Shown: positions 49,990-58,631, counted from the stretch's first letter. The stretch: DNA of 64,000 nt from Pseudomonas wuhanensis (GCF_030687395.1 NZ_CP117430.1:2108001-2172000); one strand, 5' to 3'. Numbers and translations: made by a program. The notes: generated by a model from the letters alone, not told the origin.

Positions 49990-51000
49990 TTACGACGCGA
50001 TTTCGATGTTTTCAGCGAGCGAGGCACATTCCAGATCCTCGATCACGTAGGCATCGTTGACCGACTCGTAATTCTCGATGCGGTCACGTTTGGCGTTGTC
50101 GAGGACGGTGCGGCGGCGGCTGCCTTCCTGCCAGTAGATGGACAGGTTTTCCAGCTTGGTGACCAGCAGTCCGCGAGCCGGGAAGTACGGCACGCGCACC
50201 GCCGGCAGGTTGCCCAGACGTTTCTGGCTGGTGACGATGTCAGCGGCCAGCATCTCGGTCGGGGCGTTGTCCTTGTTGATGATCGGGAAATACTTGTCAG
50301 CCAGCAGCTGGCGACCGCAGATCACCACCAGGTCAGGGTCTTCCTGATACCAAGGGGCAATGAACTCTTCGACCATGCTGAAGACCAGTGCGTCGAGGTT
50401 GGTGAAGTCCTTGCCGGCGCCGATGGTGATTTTGTTCGAGCCTTCGACGACTTCCTTCATTACCCGGGCGGCGTTCTCGGTGCGCATCTTTTGCAGCCAG
50501 CCGACGTTGACGTCCTGGCGTAGCGGGTTGGTTGCCGGGTTGGAGGTGGCGGCGCGACTGATACCGTTCCAGCCGATCAGGATGCGGTCCAGCGCTTGGC
50601 GCTTGAGGATCGCGTCACGGATGCGCGCCTGAAAGTCCGGGAACTTGGCCCAGGCATCCAGCTTGCTGTAACGCAGATGGGTGTCGAAGTTGGTCTGGGA
50701 ACAGAAGTAACCCCGATCATCGAGGGTGGTGATGTCGGTGGTTTCGCGGTCTTTCTGGGTGGTGTCGGTGGTCCCTGCGTTCGGTCCGCCGATGCCCATG
50801 CCGATCTTTTCGCCCATCTGTTCGGTCACACCGTAGATGTTGATCGCGCTGAGGAACTGACTGGATTCCTGCATGCGGGTTTCCAGCGTTTGGGTGACGC
50901 TTGGGGCGGTGGCGAACTTGGTGGTGACGTTGGGCACGCTGTGCAGCTTGGCCAACTGGCCCAAGTAAGCGTTGAAGAGGTTGCGGGTATCGTTGCGCAT
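49990..51000 (-). CDS. N: P2 gpN-like major capsid protein
   Basis: This 336-residue HK97-fold capsid precursor begins MRNDTRNLFNAYLGQLAKLHSV. It contains 'DRGYFCSQTNFDTHLRYSKLDAWAKFPDFQARI' and 'RILIGWNGISRAATS', both typical of gpN. The N-terminus is processed by gpO in P2. It lies 42 bases downstream of O. Confidence 0.94.
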   Translation of the reverse strand: MRNDTRNLFNAYLGQLAKLHSVPNVTTKFATAPSVTQTLETRMQESSQFLSAINIYGVTEQMGEKIGMGIGGPNAGTTDTTQKDRETTDITTLDDRGYFCSQTNFDTHLRYSKLDAWAKFPDFQARIRDAILKRQALDRILIGWNGISRAATSNPATNPLRQDVNVGWLQKMRTENAARVMKEVVEGSNKITIGAGKDFTNLDALVFSMVEEFIAPWYQEDPDLVVICGRQLLADKYFPIINKDNAPTEMLAADIVTSQKRLGNLPAVRVPYFPARGLLVTKLENLSIYWQEGSRRRTVLDNAKRDRIENYESVNDAYVIEDLECASLAENIEIAS

Positions 51001-51042
51001 GGATGTCGTCCTTCGTTATTCGGGGCTGGGGTGGGCCGGCTG

Positions 51043-51873
51043 TTAGCAGTCGGTCATTACCTGGTTGTCGCCACCGGTAACCGGAGGGCGCTTCGTTTGG
51101 CTGTGGTCTTGGGTGGTGGAGAGCTTGTCCTTCAGTTCGGTGAAGTCCTTGCTCAGCTGATCCAGTCGGGTTTGCAGGCCCGTGGAGAATTTTTTCTCGG
51201 CGGCCAGTTGCTCGGGCAGATCCTTGACGTGCTCAGCCACGGCTTCGACGGCTTCGCTGATCTGGGCGAACTCGGTGTCGTCCTTGGCTTGTTTGCCTTT
51301 GAGCAGGGTTTGCACCTTGCTGAAGAGCTGGGCACCGATGCCGGGCTTCTCTTCGATTTCCTCGAACGTCAGCTCGGTCTCGACCGCCTCGGTGAACATC
51401 GAGGTCGCGGAATAGTGGCGATCCTTGAACGGGCTGGCGTCAGGTTTCTGGGCTGAGAACGCCAGGACATCGGTGCCCAGGCTGGCTGGGGAATCCGTTA
51501 CCCCCAGGCCGACGATGTAAGCCTCACCGGTGTCGGCGAAGCTGTCGTCGATTTCAATCGAGGTGTAGACCTTCTGCTTGGCCTTGTTCATGGCGATCAG
51601 GTCGGGCGTCGGTTCAATCTGGGCGAACAGAGCCAGCTTCTTCTGGCCATTGATGTCCACCTCTTCGGTCTTCACCGCGAGCACGTCACCGTAGGCCTTG
51701 AACGGACTGTCCGGCAGCACACTGCGGTAGTGCTCCAGCCAGATGCGGGCACCGTAGGTGGACGGGTTGAAGTTCTTCGCCGCCTGTTCCAACCAGTTGC
51801 GTTTGATGGTGCGCTTGTCAGAGGTAGCGCCCTCGACGGCGACGCGGAACCAGTTGCTGCGGAATTTCTTCAT
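51043..51873 (-). CDS. O: P2 gpO-like capsid scaffold and protease
   Basis: This 276-residue protein begins MKKFRSNWFRVAVEGATSDKRTI. Its N-terminal serine protease half contains 'YGARIWLEHYRSVLPDSPF' and 'ASLGTDVLAFSA', with catalytic His and Ser positions as in gpO. The C-terminal half is an Ala/Glu/Lys-rich coiled coil ('EAVEAVAEHVKDLPEQLAAEKKFS') that acts as scaffold. The start at 51873 is chosen over one 26 codons upstream by family pattern. Confidence 0.92.
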   Translation of the reverse strand: MKKFRSNWFRVAVEGATSDKRTIKRNWLEQAAKNFNPSTYGARIWLEHYRSVLPDSPFKAYGDVLAVKTEEVDINGQKKLALFAQIEPTPDLIAMNKAKQKVYTSIEIDDSFADTGEAYIVGLGVTDSPASLGTDVLAFSAQKPDASPFKDRHYSATSMFTEAVETELTFEEIEEKPGIGAQLFSKVQTLLKGKQAKDDTEFAQISEAVEAVAEHVKDLPEQLAAEKKFSTGLQTRLDQLSKDFTELKDKLSTTQDHSQTKRPPVTGGDNQVMTDC

Positions 51874-51962
51874 GCCGGGAATCCTCAATGCGTTGGGCGC
51901 TAAGTGCGTTGCAATGAGGGGCATGGTCGTGACGCGCGCGAGTTGCGGCAACGAGGCGGGAC

Positions 51963-51981
51963 TGTAGGGGAGGGAGGTACA
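51963..51981. promoter_or_regulatory. Candidate Ogr activator site between O and P
   Basis: The dyad TGT-N13-ACA is centred 99 bases from the O start and about 36 from the P start. It lies in the 134-base divergent promoter region that also holds the perfect palindrome GTTGCGGCAAC at 51942-51952. Placement suits activation of O. Confidence 0.4.
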
Positions 51982-52007
51982 AGGGGCGGTGCTATTGAGT
52001 CGCAGGC

Positions 52008-53786
52008 ATGGGCGGCAGCATCGCGGCCATGACTACGACCGCACTGCTGCCCATCGATCCCCGCCGCCAATCCAAGTTCCTGTACTGGATGGGGTGGCGT
52101 ATCTGCGAGATTGCCGAGGCTACGGGCGAAAAGGAAAAAACGCTACACAGCTGGAAGGCCCGTGACGAGTGGGATCGGGCGGACAACGTCGAGCGCATCG
52201 GCGGGGCGTTGGAAGCGCGATTGGTGCAGCTGATCCTCAAGGATGGCAAGACCAGCGGCGACTTCAAGGAAATTGACCTGCTGCACCGGCAATTGGAGCG
52301 GCAGGCCCGAATACAGCGCTTTCAGGGGGGCGGTACCGAAACTGACCTCAACCCGAACTTGGCGAAACGTAACGCCGAGCCGAAGAAAAAGGCCGTCAAA
52401 AACGAAATTGATGAAGACCAGATCGAGCTGCTGCGCGAGGCGTTCATCGATGGCTGTTTCGACTACCAGAAAGACTGGTACCGGGCCGGCAACCAGCGCA
52501 CCCGCGTCATCCTCAAGAGCCGGCAGATCGGCGCCACTTACTACTTCGCCCGCGAGGCGTTCATCGACGCCCTGGACACCGGACGTAACCAGATTTTCCT
52601 GTCGGCTTCGAAGAACCAGGCCTACCTGTTTCGGGGCTACATTCAGGCGTTTTGCCGCGAGGTGATCGGTGTCGAGCTGACCGGTGACCCCATCGTGCTG
52701 CCCAACGGCGCCGAGTTGTTTTTCCTCGGCACCAACGCCCGCACTGCCCAGGGTTACCACGGCAATTTCTACTTCGACGAATTCTTCTGGACGTTCAAGT
52801 TCGAGGAGCTGAACAAGGTCGCCTCGGGTATGGCGATGCACAAGAAGTGGCGCAAGACCTACTTCTCGACGCCGTCGAGCATGGCCCATGAGGCGTACAC
52901 CTTCTGGACCGGCGAGCGCTTCAACAAGGGCAAGCCCGCCGCACAGCATACGAAGGTGGACGTGTCCCACGGAGCGCTCCAGCAGGGCCGGTTCTGTGAG
53001 GATCGGTTGTGGCGGCAGATCGTCACGATCCTCGACGCGGAGCGGGGCGGGTGCGACCTGTTCGACATCGAGGAACTGCGCCGCGAGTACAGCCCCGAGG
53101 CGTTCGCCAACCTGCTGATGTGCGAGTTCGTCGACGACGGCGCGAGCATCTTCCCGCTGACTCTGTTGCAGTCCTGCATGGTGGACAGCTGGGTCGAATG
53201 GGCTGAGGACTACAAGCCGTTCGCCATGCGCCCGTTCGGCGACCGTCAGGTCTGGATTGGTTACGACCCGGCCGAGACGGGCGACTGTTCCGGCCTGGTG
53301 GTGGTCGCGCCGCCCCTGGTGCCAGGCGGCAAGTTCCGGATTCTTGAGCGCCACCAGTTCCGGGGCATGGACTTCGCCGCGCAGGCTGCGTTCATCAAGA
53401 GCGTCTGCGACCGCTACTGGGTGACTTATATCGGCATTGATGTCACCGGTTTGGGCAGTGGCGTGGCCCAGCTGGTGCGCCAATTCTTCCCGGCGGTGAC
53501 CACCTTCAGCTACTCGCCCGAAGTCAAAACCCGCCTGGTACTCAAAGCCTATGACGTAATCCACAAGGGCCGGCTCGAATTCGATGCCGGCTGGACGGAC
53601 ATGGCCCAGTCGTTGATGGCGATACGCAAGACGGTCACCGCCGGTGGACGCCAATACACCTACACCGCTGGGCGCAACGACAACACCGGCCATGCCGACC
53701 TGGCCTGGGCGCTCTTTCACGCATTGCACAACGAACCGCTTGAGGGGCAGACCGCTGCCAACACCGGACGCATGGAGATTTACTGA
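52008..53786 (+). CDS. P: P2 gpP-like terminase large subunit (ATPase)
   Basis: This 592-residue packaging motor begins, after a short variable lead, 'LLPIDPRRQSKFLYWMGWRICEIAEATGEKEKTLHSWK', an HTH region common to gpP. The ATPase has the adapted Walker A 'ILKSRQIGATYYFARE' and Walker B 'FYFDEFFW'. A C-terminal RNase H-like domain has 'VWIGYDPAETGDCSGLVVV'. The start could be 52008 or the ATG at 52029; neither has a strong ribosome binding site. The stop overlaps the start of Q (TGATG). Confidence 0.93.
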   Translation: MGGSIAAMTTTALLPIDPRRQSKFLYWMGWRICEIAEATGEKEKTLHSWKARDEWDRADNVERIGGALEARLVQLILKDGKTSGDFKEIDLLHRQLERQARIQRFQGGGTETDLNPNLAKRNAEPKKKAVKNEIDEDQIELLREAFIDGCFDYQKDWYRAGNQRTRVILKSRQIGATYYFAREAFIDALDTGRNQIFLSASKNQAYLFRGYIQAFCREVIGVELTGDPIVLPNGAELFFLGTNARTAQGYHGNFYFDEFFWTFKFEELNKVASGMAMHKKWRKTYFSTPSSMAHEAYTFWTGERFNKGKPAAQHTKVDVSHGALQQGRFCEDRLWRQIVTILDAERGGCDLFDIEELRREYSPEAFANLLMCEFVDDGASIFPLTLLQSCMVDSWVEWAEDYKPFAMRPFGDRQVWIGYDPAETGDCSGLVVVAPPLVPGGKFRILERHQFRGMDFAAQAAFIKSVCDRYWVTYIGIDVTGLGSGVAQLVRQFFPAVTTFSYSPEVKTRLVLKAYDVIHKGRLEFDAGWTDMAQSLMAIRKTVTAGGRQYTYTAGRNDNTGHADLAWALFHALHNEPLEGQTAANTGRMEIY

Positions 53787-54811
53787 TGACCGAACAACTC
53801 GCCAACCAGACGCTGCTGCCTGCGACCACACCCGCCACCGGCGCTGGGACTCAGGTGTTTTCCTTCGGTGAGCCGACGCCGGTACTGGGTGGCCGGGAGG
53901 TGTTTGATTACCTGGAGTGCTGGTTCAACGGGCGCTGGTATGAGCCGCCGTTGTCTCTGGATGGCCTGGCCCGGTCGGTGGGGGCGAGCGTGCATCTGCA
54001 TTCGGGGTTGATGTTCAAGCGCAACCTATTGAGCAAGACGTTTATTCCGCATCCGCTGTTGTCGCGGGCTTCATTCGAGCAGTTTGCCCTGGACTTTTTG
54101 TGTTTGGGGAATGGGTACCTGGAAGCGCGGCGGTCGGTGCTGGGTAACACTCGGCAGCTGGTGCCGCCGCTGGCCAAGTACATGCGCGCCGGGCCGGACG
54201 GGCAGTTTTACCAGGTGCGCGGGTGGAAGGATGAACACGTCTTTGAGCCGGACAGTATTTTTCACTTGCGTGAGGCCGATCTGCATCAAGAGATTTACGG
54301 GCTGCCCGAGTGGATCAGTGCGTTGCAGTCGGCGTTGTTGAATGAGTCGGCGACGTTGTTTCGGCGCAAGTATTACGAGAACGGTAGTCATGCTGGTTTC
54401 ATTCTGTACATGACGGATGCGGCTCAGACCGAGGCCGACATCGATGCGTTGCGCAAGGCGCTGAAGGAGTCGAAGGGGCCGGGGAATTTTCGGAATCTAT
54501 TCGTCTACTCGCCGACTGGGAAGAAGGACGGCATTCAACTGATTCCCGTCAGTGAGGTCGCGGCGAAGGATGAATTCAACTCGATCAAGAATCAGACCAG
54601 GGATGACGTGCTGGCGAGCCTACGCATTCCGCCGCAGTTGATGGGGATTGTCCCGCAGAACGCTGGAGGATTTGGGTCGATCAGGGAGGCAGCCCAGATC
54701 TATGCGGCCAATGAGTTGGAGCCGATTCAGACGCGAATGTTGCAGCTGAATGATTGGGTAGGGGGTGAGGTAATTCGGTTTAAGCCCTACGAAATCGGCG
54801 GGGAGGCATAA
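53786..54811 (+). CDS. Q: P2 gpQ-like portal protein
   Basis: This 341-residue portal subunit forms the DNA entry ring. It begins MTEQLANQTLLPATTP and contains 'QVFSFGEPTPVLGGREVFDYLECWFNGRWYEPPLS' and 'PEWISALQSALLNESATLFRRKYYENGSHAGFILY', both typical of gpQ. It is translationally coupled to P. In phiCTX-type genomes the cytotoxin gene and cos come next; here a HEPN unit fills that place. Confidence 0.95.
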   Translation: MTEQLANQTLLPATTPATGAGTQVFSFGEPTPVLGGREVFDYLECWFNGRWYEPPLSLDGLARSVGASVHLHSGLMFKRNLLSKTFIPHPLLSRASFEQFALDFLCLGNGYLEARRSVLGNTRQLVPPLAKYMRAGPDGQFYQVRGWKDEHVFEPDSIFHLREADLHQEIYGLPEWISALQSALLNESATLFRRKYYENGSHAGFILYMTDAAQTEADIDALRKALKESKGPGNFRNLFVYSPTGKKDGIQLIPVSEVAAKDEFNSIKNQTRDDVLASLRIPPQLMGIVPQNAGGFGSIREAAQIYAANELEPIQTRMLQLNDWVGGEVIRFKPYEIGGEA

Positions 54812-54869
54812 CCCCCCCTGCGCAATAAGCGAGGCGACGAGCTGGCACGTCAACACCAGCTCGATGTCA

Positions 54870-55856
54870 CTAATAACTCATGGGGTGATCTAGAGAGTAA
54901 ATAATATTATTATGGATGTCGTTTATTAAGTTTGCATTGGTTTCAAATAATGGGACTGCATATTCTTTGAAGTCGGACAATGAATCTATGTTGCTAAGAA
55001 GTCCTTGCATTACCCCAGCTTGACACCTGCTAACAGCATAAGTCATTACCGAGCTAAATAGCTCAAGTTTTTCTTTTGTAAAATCTACGCTTCGAAAGCC
55101 TGAGTGCACGGAATCGTTCCGGAAGTCGCGAATTTCTTTAACTACCTCAATAAGTTTTTTTTGCCAGTATTTATATCTGTCGTGATTTTCTAGATTGATT
55201 TTTACTGTGGGAGATATAAGTCCTAACTGTTGACCATTGGGGAAGCCCAAAAAAAGGCGAATATAGCTCTCGACGCAGTTATCGGTTTCGTCCGCCTTCA
55301 GTAATGCCTCCAAGGCGAACCATAAAAATATGATCTTCAGCTGCGGGTTTGTCTCATTTTTGCTATTTCTTGTCCAGTGAAGAGAGCGCCTGTAACGGTT
55401 GCTTAGCTCATTTTTAAGCGACAGTAAAAAATTAGTGATATCAAAACATTGTATGGCGCCGTGCCGCACAACAAAAGAAAGGGATTGCTGAAAGCCGGAT
55501 CTTTTAATAGGTGTTATTTCGCCCGAAGCCAAATCCTTTACTAGGCCGATTCGCGATGTCTTTATAGCGGATACCGCAAACTCAGTCGACTTGAAGTCGA
55601 GAACTTCAAGAAATTTGTTGTCGGCGATATGGACAGCTTCACTATTCGTCTCGCAGTCCACTATCGTAGCAATCCTCGCACATATTTTGTGCTTGTTAAA
55701 ATCCAGCCCACCTTCAGACGCAGATGTTTCAAATGCATCAGTTTCGAGTTTGGTATCAGCCGAGTAAGATCGAAGCTCGACACTCCCATAGTTCATGGTG
55801 GACGGAAGCGTGATACTTCTATCGTCCAGAATTTTGACAACCAAGAAGCTAGTCAT
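54870..55856 (-). CDS. HEPN-domain protein, putative RNase (accessory)
   Basis: This 328-residue protein has no overall match I recognise. Residues 170-300 look like a helical HEPN domain: a first helix 'LKIIFLWFALEALLKADETDNCVESYI', then 'KLIEVVKEIRDFRNDSVHSGF', where R246-NDSV-H251 is the Rx4H catalytic motif of HEPN ribonucleases, as in the ApeA group. The first 150 residues are a separate beta-rich domain. The start overlaps the stop of the upstream gene by four bases. The gene is AT-rich, lies between portal gene Q and cos, and is transcribed toward Q. A role in abortive infection is inferred. Confidence 0.72.
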   Translation of the reverse strand: MTSFLVVKILDDRSITLPSTMNYGSVELRSYSADTKLETDAFETSASEGGLDFNKHKICARIATIVDCETNSEAVHIADNKFLEVLDFKSTEFAVSAIKTSRIGLVKDLASGEITPIKRSGFQQSLSFVVRHGAIQCFDITNFLLSLKNELSNRYRRSLHWTRNSKNETNPQLKIIFLWFALEALLKADETDNCVESYIRLFLGFPNGQQLGLISPTVKINLENHDRYKYWQKKLIEVVKEIRDFRNDSVHSGFRSVDFTKEKLELFSSVMTYAVSRCQAGVMQGLLSNIDSLSDFKEYAVPLFETNANLINDIHNNIIYSLDHPMSY

Positions 55857-56386
55857 TTGTACCTCTGGAGAGTGTGTATCAATCTTGTAATAACTATTTG
55901 CTTGAACCAGTTGCTCACGGGAGGTGATAACGCTAAGCGGTTCTTAACTAGATATCTCGCTAAAGATTCTGCTACTACATAGCTTTGTCGCTCGATACAT
56001 GTTTCAAGAACTGCTGAAAAATGGTCGTTGTTCAAGCGTTTTTCAAGAAGCTCGCAGCTTACAGTCTCGCAAGCAGGGATATTGTTTTGTGATTGGTAAT
56101 AGCGTAACTGGAACCATAGCACCTCGTTAATATCCGATGCCGAGTCAGTTAGAAGTTGGTCGTACTTCAAAACCCAATCATTATCAAAGGTGGCAATTGC
56201 AATCGTGTAGCCCAATCGTATTGTCTTGTCATGATGGGGGCTTATTTTGCATAGCTCTAAGAAAAAGTGTTTGGCTTCAAGGATTCTGCCGCGCTTAACT
56301 AGATCAGTAACGTAATCTGTAAGACGCTTAGGGTACTTCCGACTGTTAGTGGGTGTTGCCCTATAGTTTTTTTCAATATCTTCCAA
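55853..56386 (-). CDS. Helical-repeat-like partner of the HEPN protein
   Basis: This 177-residue protein begins MEDIEKNYRATPTNSRKYPKRLTDYVTDLVKRGR. Successive amphipathic helix pairs ('RGRILEAKHFFLELCKISPHHDKTIRLGYTIAIATF') look like TPR-type repeats, although no canonical signature is clear. It is the first gene of a two-gene operon with the HEPN gene (ATGA overlap), so both products are probably made together and may interact. Its function is unknown. Confidence 0.65.
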   Translation of the reverse strand: MEDIEKNYRATPTNSRKYPKRLTDYVTDLVKRGRILEAKHFFLELCKISPHHDKTIRLGYTIAIATFDNDWVLKYDQLLTDSASDINEVLWFQLRYYQSQNNIPACETVSCELLEKRLNNDHFSAVLETCIERQSYVVAESLARYLVKNRLALSPPVSNWFKQIVITRLIHTLQRYK

Positions 56387-56739
56387 AACGCGAAACTCCT
56401 TTCTCAGCGCATCACCACGTTAATAATCTTGTCTCATCTTCGCTGCCTGCCGCGCCTGCATCTCGCGTCCACAGGCTGGTCCTTATCATTTGTAGCGAAT
56501 ACGGATCCATTCGCGAGCTTTCGTTCTTACCTTGCCAGTTTGGTCGTATCGCTGCGGCTTATCAAATATCGCCCCAGAGTACATCTATAGCCTGCCATGA
56601 CACTGCGACTGTCCCTGAGTTTGATCCATGTTGCTGGCAGGGCGGATTCAGCCGTTCGACGGTAAGCCTACCTGGTGTGGACACGTGCCCTAACGTAATG
56701 CGCGAGAGGGGCGGGGCTGATTCTGCCCCGGCGCGCGCC

Positions 56740-56758
56740 GTCGTCCCCCCACCTCGCC
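56740..56758 (-). other. cos site candidate (P2-like)
   Basis: On the minus strand the sequence GGCGAGGTGGGGGGACGAC is followed by GGCGCGCGCC. The P2 cohesive end as I recall it is GGCGAGGCGGGGAAAGCAC, followed by a GCGCGC-containing stretch, so 14 of 19 positions agree, including the opening GGCGAGG. The location between the Q side and the att site matches the attP-cos order of phiCTX. GpM and gpP would cut here. Confidence 0.75.
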
Positions 56759-56936
56759 TGCGGGCTAAATGGATCTTTTTTTCTGCACTCCTGCGGTCCA
56801 CTGGACATCACTAAGGCTGGGCGCCTAGTTCGCAATTTGGGGGGGGTGGAATCCTGCGGAACCCTGCGAGGGTAGGGGCGGTGGCCGAATGGTCTGGGAG
56901 CGGAATGTGGGCTTTTTCAGGAAAGGCGTCGGAAAA

Positions 56937-57116
56937 AGGTAATTTTGTAATGTGGGGCTGGTGACACGGCTGAAAGCCACGGATTCACTGGTTTTGACGG
57001 ATTACTCAATTAGGTTATTTTTAGTAATGCGTCAGGTAATTTTCTCGTAAGTCATTGATTTATAAGGATGTAGCCGTGGTTAAAGATTACCTTTAAGAAG
57101 AGTAATTACATTACCT
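56937..57116. repeat. Cluster of AGGTAAT motifs near attR
   Basis: AGGTAAT occurs at 56937-56943 and 57034-57040, its complement ATTACCT at 57086-57092 and 57110-57116, and the variant AGGTTAT at 57012-57018. They lie 260-440 bases from the att core in AT-rich DNA, the usual position of integrase arm-type sites. Confidence 0.55.
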
Positions 57117-57378
57117 TAAAATTACTTGGATCTTACCTTTTCGCTTTCCTCTCAAAGCCTTTAAAACCAAGGCTTGTAGCCAATCATCAGGCTTGCCTTA
57201 CCAAAATTACTCCTTTCCGATGGTTCACCCAAAAAACACATCAAGCCTTATATGCCGGGGCGTCTTCAGTCGCACATACAGATCCATGGGAACGCCATGG
57301 GAATACTTGCGCGCTAACTATCGCCGCGAAACCCTTATAAACCGGGGCCTGATTTGTCGAAAACCGCGATCGGGTGCT

Positions 57379-57406
57379 TTCGAATCTCTCCTTCACCGCC
57401 ACATTC
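57379..57406 (+). repeat. attR core
   Basis: This 28-base copy of the tRNA-Ser 3' end equals 19026-19053. The rest of the tRNA is absent here, so it is not a gene. The original tRNA terminator follows directly. Confidence 0.93.
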
Positions 57407-57414
57407 GATACACA

Positions 57415-57461
57415 CAAAACCCCTGATTTCGAGAGAAGTCAGGGGTTTTGTGGTTTTTGGT
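57415..57461 (+). terminator. Original tRNA-Ser terminator (displaced)
   Basis: The hairpin aaaacccctgatttc / gaagtcaggggtttt is followed by gtggttttt. It is the host version of the hairpin at 19063 and marks the return to chromosomal DNA. Confidence 0.85.
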
Positions 57462-57729
57462 GTCTGGATTTTTCAATCTGGCTGCCGCTGGCTCAGGCGC
57501 ATCAGCAAAGACGCGTCCGAAAATGATGTAGGACAAGTGCTAGGCGTGTGGGAAGTAATGCTGGAAAGCTAGGCAGGTAGGTGCTTCCATAGGTTTCAGC
57601 AGTTCATATGAGCCATCTCGGGAAGGGTATTTGTTTTGCGCCTCTAGGGTGCAAAATGAATCAAAGGGCAGCGCAAATGACGCCCCCATTATCCGGAACG
57701 GACGTACGCACGTTATGCAGGAAATGACC

Positions 57730-57912
57730 ATGAAACAGGCAGAGCTGGAAAGGGTTCATGTGGAGATCGTCAAACTGATCGCTGAACAGCGCAAGCTGAA
57801 CGCCGAGGCCGGCAAGATGACCCGTGAGACTTTTTGGTATCCAGTGGCCATTGCTAGTGGGTTGATTGGTACGGTAGCTACCATTACTGCGGTGTTGATC
57901 AAGCTGTTCTAA
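57730..57912 (+). CDS. Small membrane protein
   Basis: This 60-residue protein begins MKQAELERVHVEIVKLIAEQRKLNAEAGKM, an amphipathic helix, and ends in one transmembrane helix, 'YPVAIASGLIGTVATITAVLI'. AGGAA lies six bases before the ATG at 57730. Similar helix-plus-anchor proteins occur near phage genes in pseudomonads, but this one lies outside the att repeat. The preceding 320 bases from attR hold only the terminator and no other gene. Confidence 0.65.
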   Translation: MKQAELERVHVEIVKLIAEQRKLNAEAGKMTRETFWYPVAIASGLIGTVATITAVLIKLF

Positions 57913-58089
57913 TACTTCAGGCACCAGTCCCAACCGGGAGGCTTCTGCATATTTGTCGTCGAGTCGCCAAATCCGAACCGCTATTCAGGGCGACGTCCAG
58001 ACAATACGCTCCCGCTCTATATACTCAATTCTCGCGCCGTTTTCCCCGTCGTTTCACCCTATCGACGACAGCTCTGACAAGGACATTTC

Positions 58090-58410
58090 ATGATCACCAC
58101 CACAACACACACCATCGAAGGTCGGCAAATCACCGCTTACCTGGACATCGTCAGCGCCGAGTCGGTACAGGGCGTAAACGTGATCCGCGATCTGTTCGCG
58201 GGCATGCGGGACTTTTTCGGCGGGCGCTCTCAAACGTTGGAGCGAGCATTGAAAGATGCGCGAATTCAGGCCACCGACGAGATCAGGGAGCGGGCGCGGG
58301 GGCTTCAGGCGGATGCAGTGGTAGGGCTCGATTATGAGATCAGCATGCCGTCCGGCAAGGGTGGAATGGTAGTGGTGTTTGTGACCGGAACGGCGGTCAA
58401 ACTGAGGTAA
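58090..58410 (+). CDS. YbjQ family protein (UPF0145)
   Basis: This 106-residue protein begins MITTTTHTIEGRQITAYLDIVSAES and contains 'GVNVIRDLFAGMRDFFGGRSQTLERALKDAR' and 'ADAVVGLDYEIS', the signature of the YbjQ/UPF0145 family of pentameric proteins thought to bind metals. An AAGGA site precedes the ATG. It has no functional neighbour. Confidence 0.88.
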   Translation: MITTTTHTIEGRQITAYLDIVSAESVQGVNVIRDLFAGMRDFFGGRSQTLERALKDARIQATDEIRERARGLQADAVVGLDYEISMPSGKGGMVVVFVTGTAVKLR

Positions 58411-58631
58411 GTTGGCGTCAAAAAAATCTTGAGGGCACCGTGCCGAGGGCGTGCGCGTTCTGTTTATTCGCCATCTGGTTTTGTAGGAAGCAAGCGCTGG
58501 CCATTCGTCGGGCACGTAACAATCTGAATCACAAGTCCAGGAATGACCGGCTAGTCTCAAAATCCTGGGTGGTCGATATTTTCCAGGCAAATAGGGCTTG
58601 CCGGTATCGACCCGTTGAGAGGAGCGAAGAT

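Larger units (their letters stand above)
56387..57378. other. Non-coding right end of the prophage with cos and repeats
   Basis: This stretch of almost 1 kb contains the cos candidate (56740-56758), a G run (56839-56845 area), and an AT-rich part with several AGGTAAT motifs (56937-57116). A plus-strand frame at 56353-56814 spans cos and has no coding character. Packaging and integration signals explain why no gene occupies it. Confidence 0.7.
19026..57406. mobile_element. Complete P2-family, phiCTX-like prophage (about 38.4 kb)
   Basis: The element is bounded by a 28-base perfect direct repeat, 19026-19053 and 57379-57406, inside the 3' end of tRNA-Ser(GGA). It carries an integrase, regulators, an Ogr-type activator, a primase-helicase, and P2 homologues in P2 order for tail, lysis, head and packaging, all apparently intact. 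Integration in a serine tRNA gene and the order portal - accessory locus - cos - att match what is known for phage phiCTX of Pseudomonas aeruginosa. Three AT-richer islets contain extra genes. Nothing seen suggests decay, so it may be inducible. Confidence 0.95.

Noticed and set aside
52143..53831. 562-codon minus-strand frame opposite terminase gene P
   Set aside because: Shadow of the terminase large subunit.
56353..56814. Plus-strand frame of 153 codons over the cos region
   Set aside because: It overlaps the cos candidate and the start of the helical-repeat gene, and lacks a ribosome binding site and coding character.
57379..57406. Second tRNA-Ser gene
   Set aside because: Only the 3' 28 bases are present; it is the attR copy.
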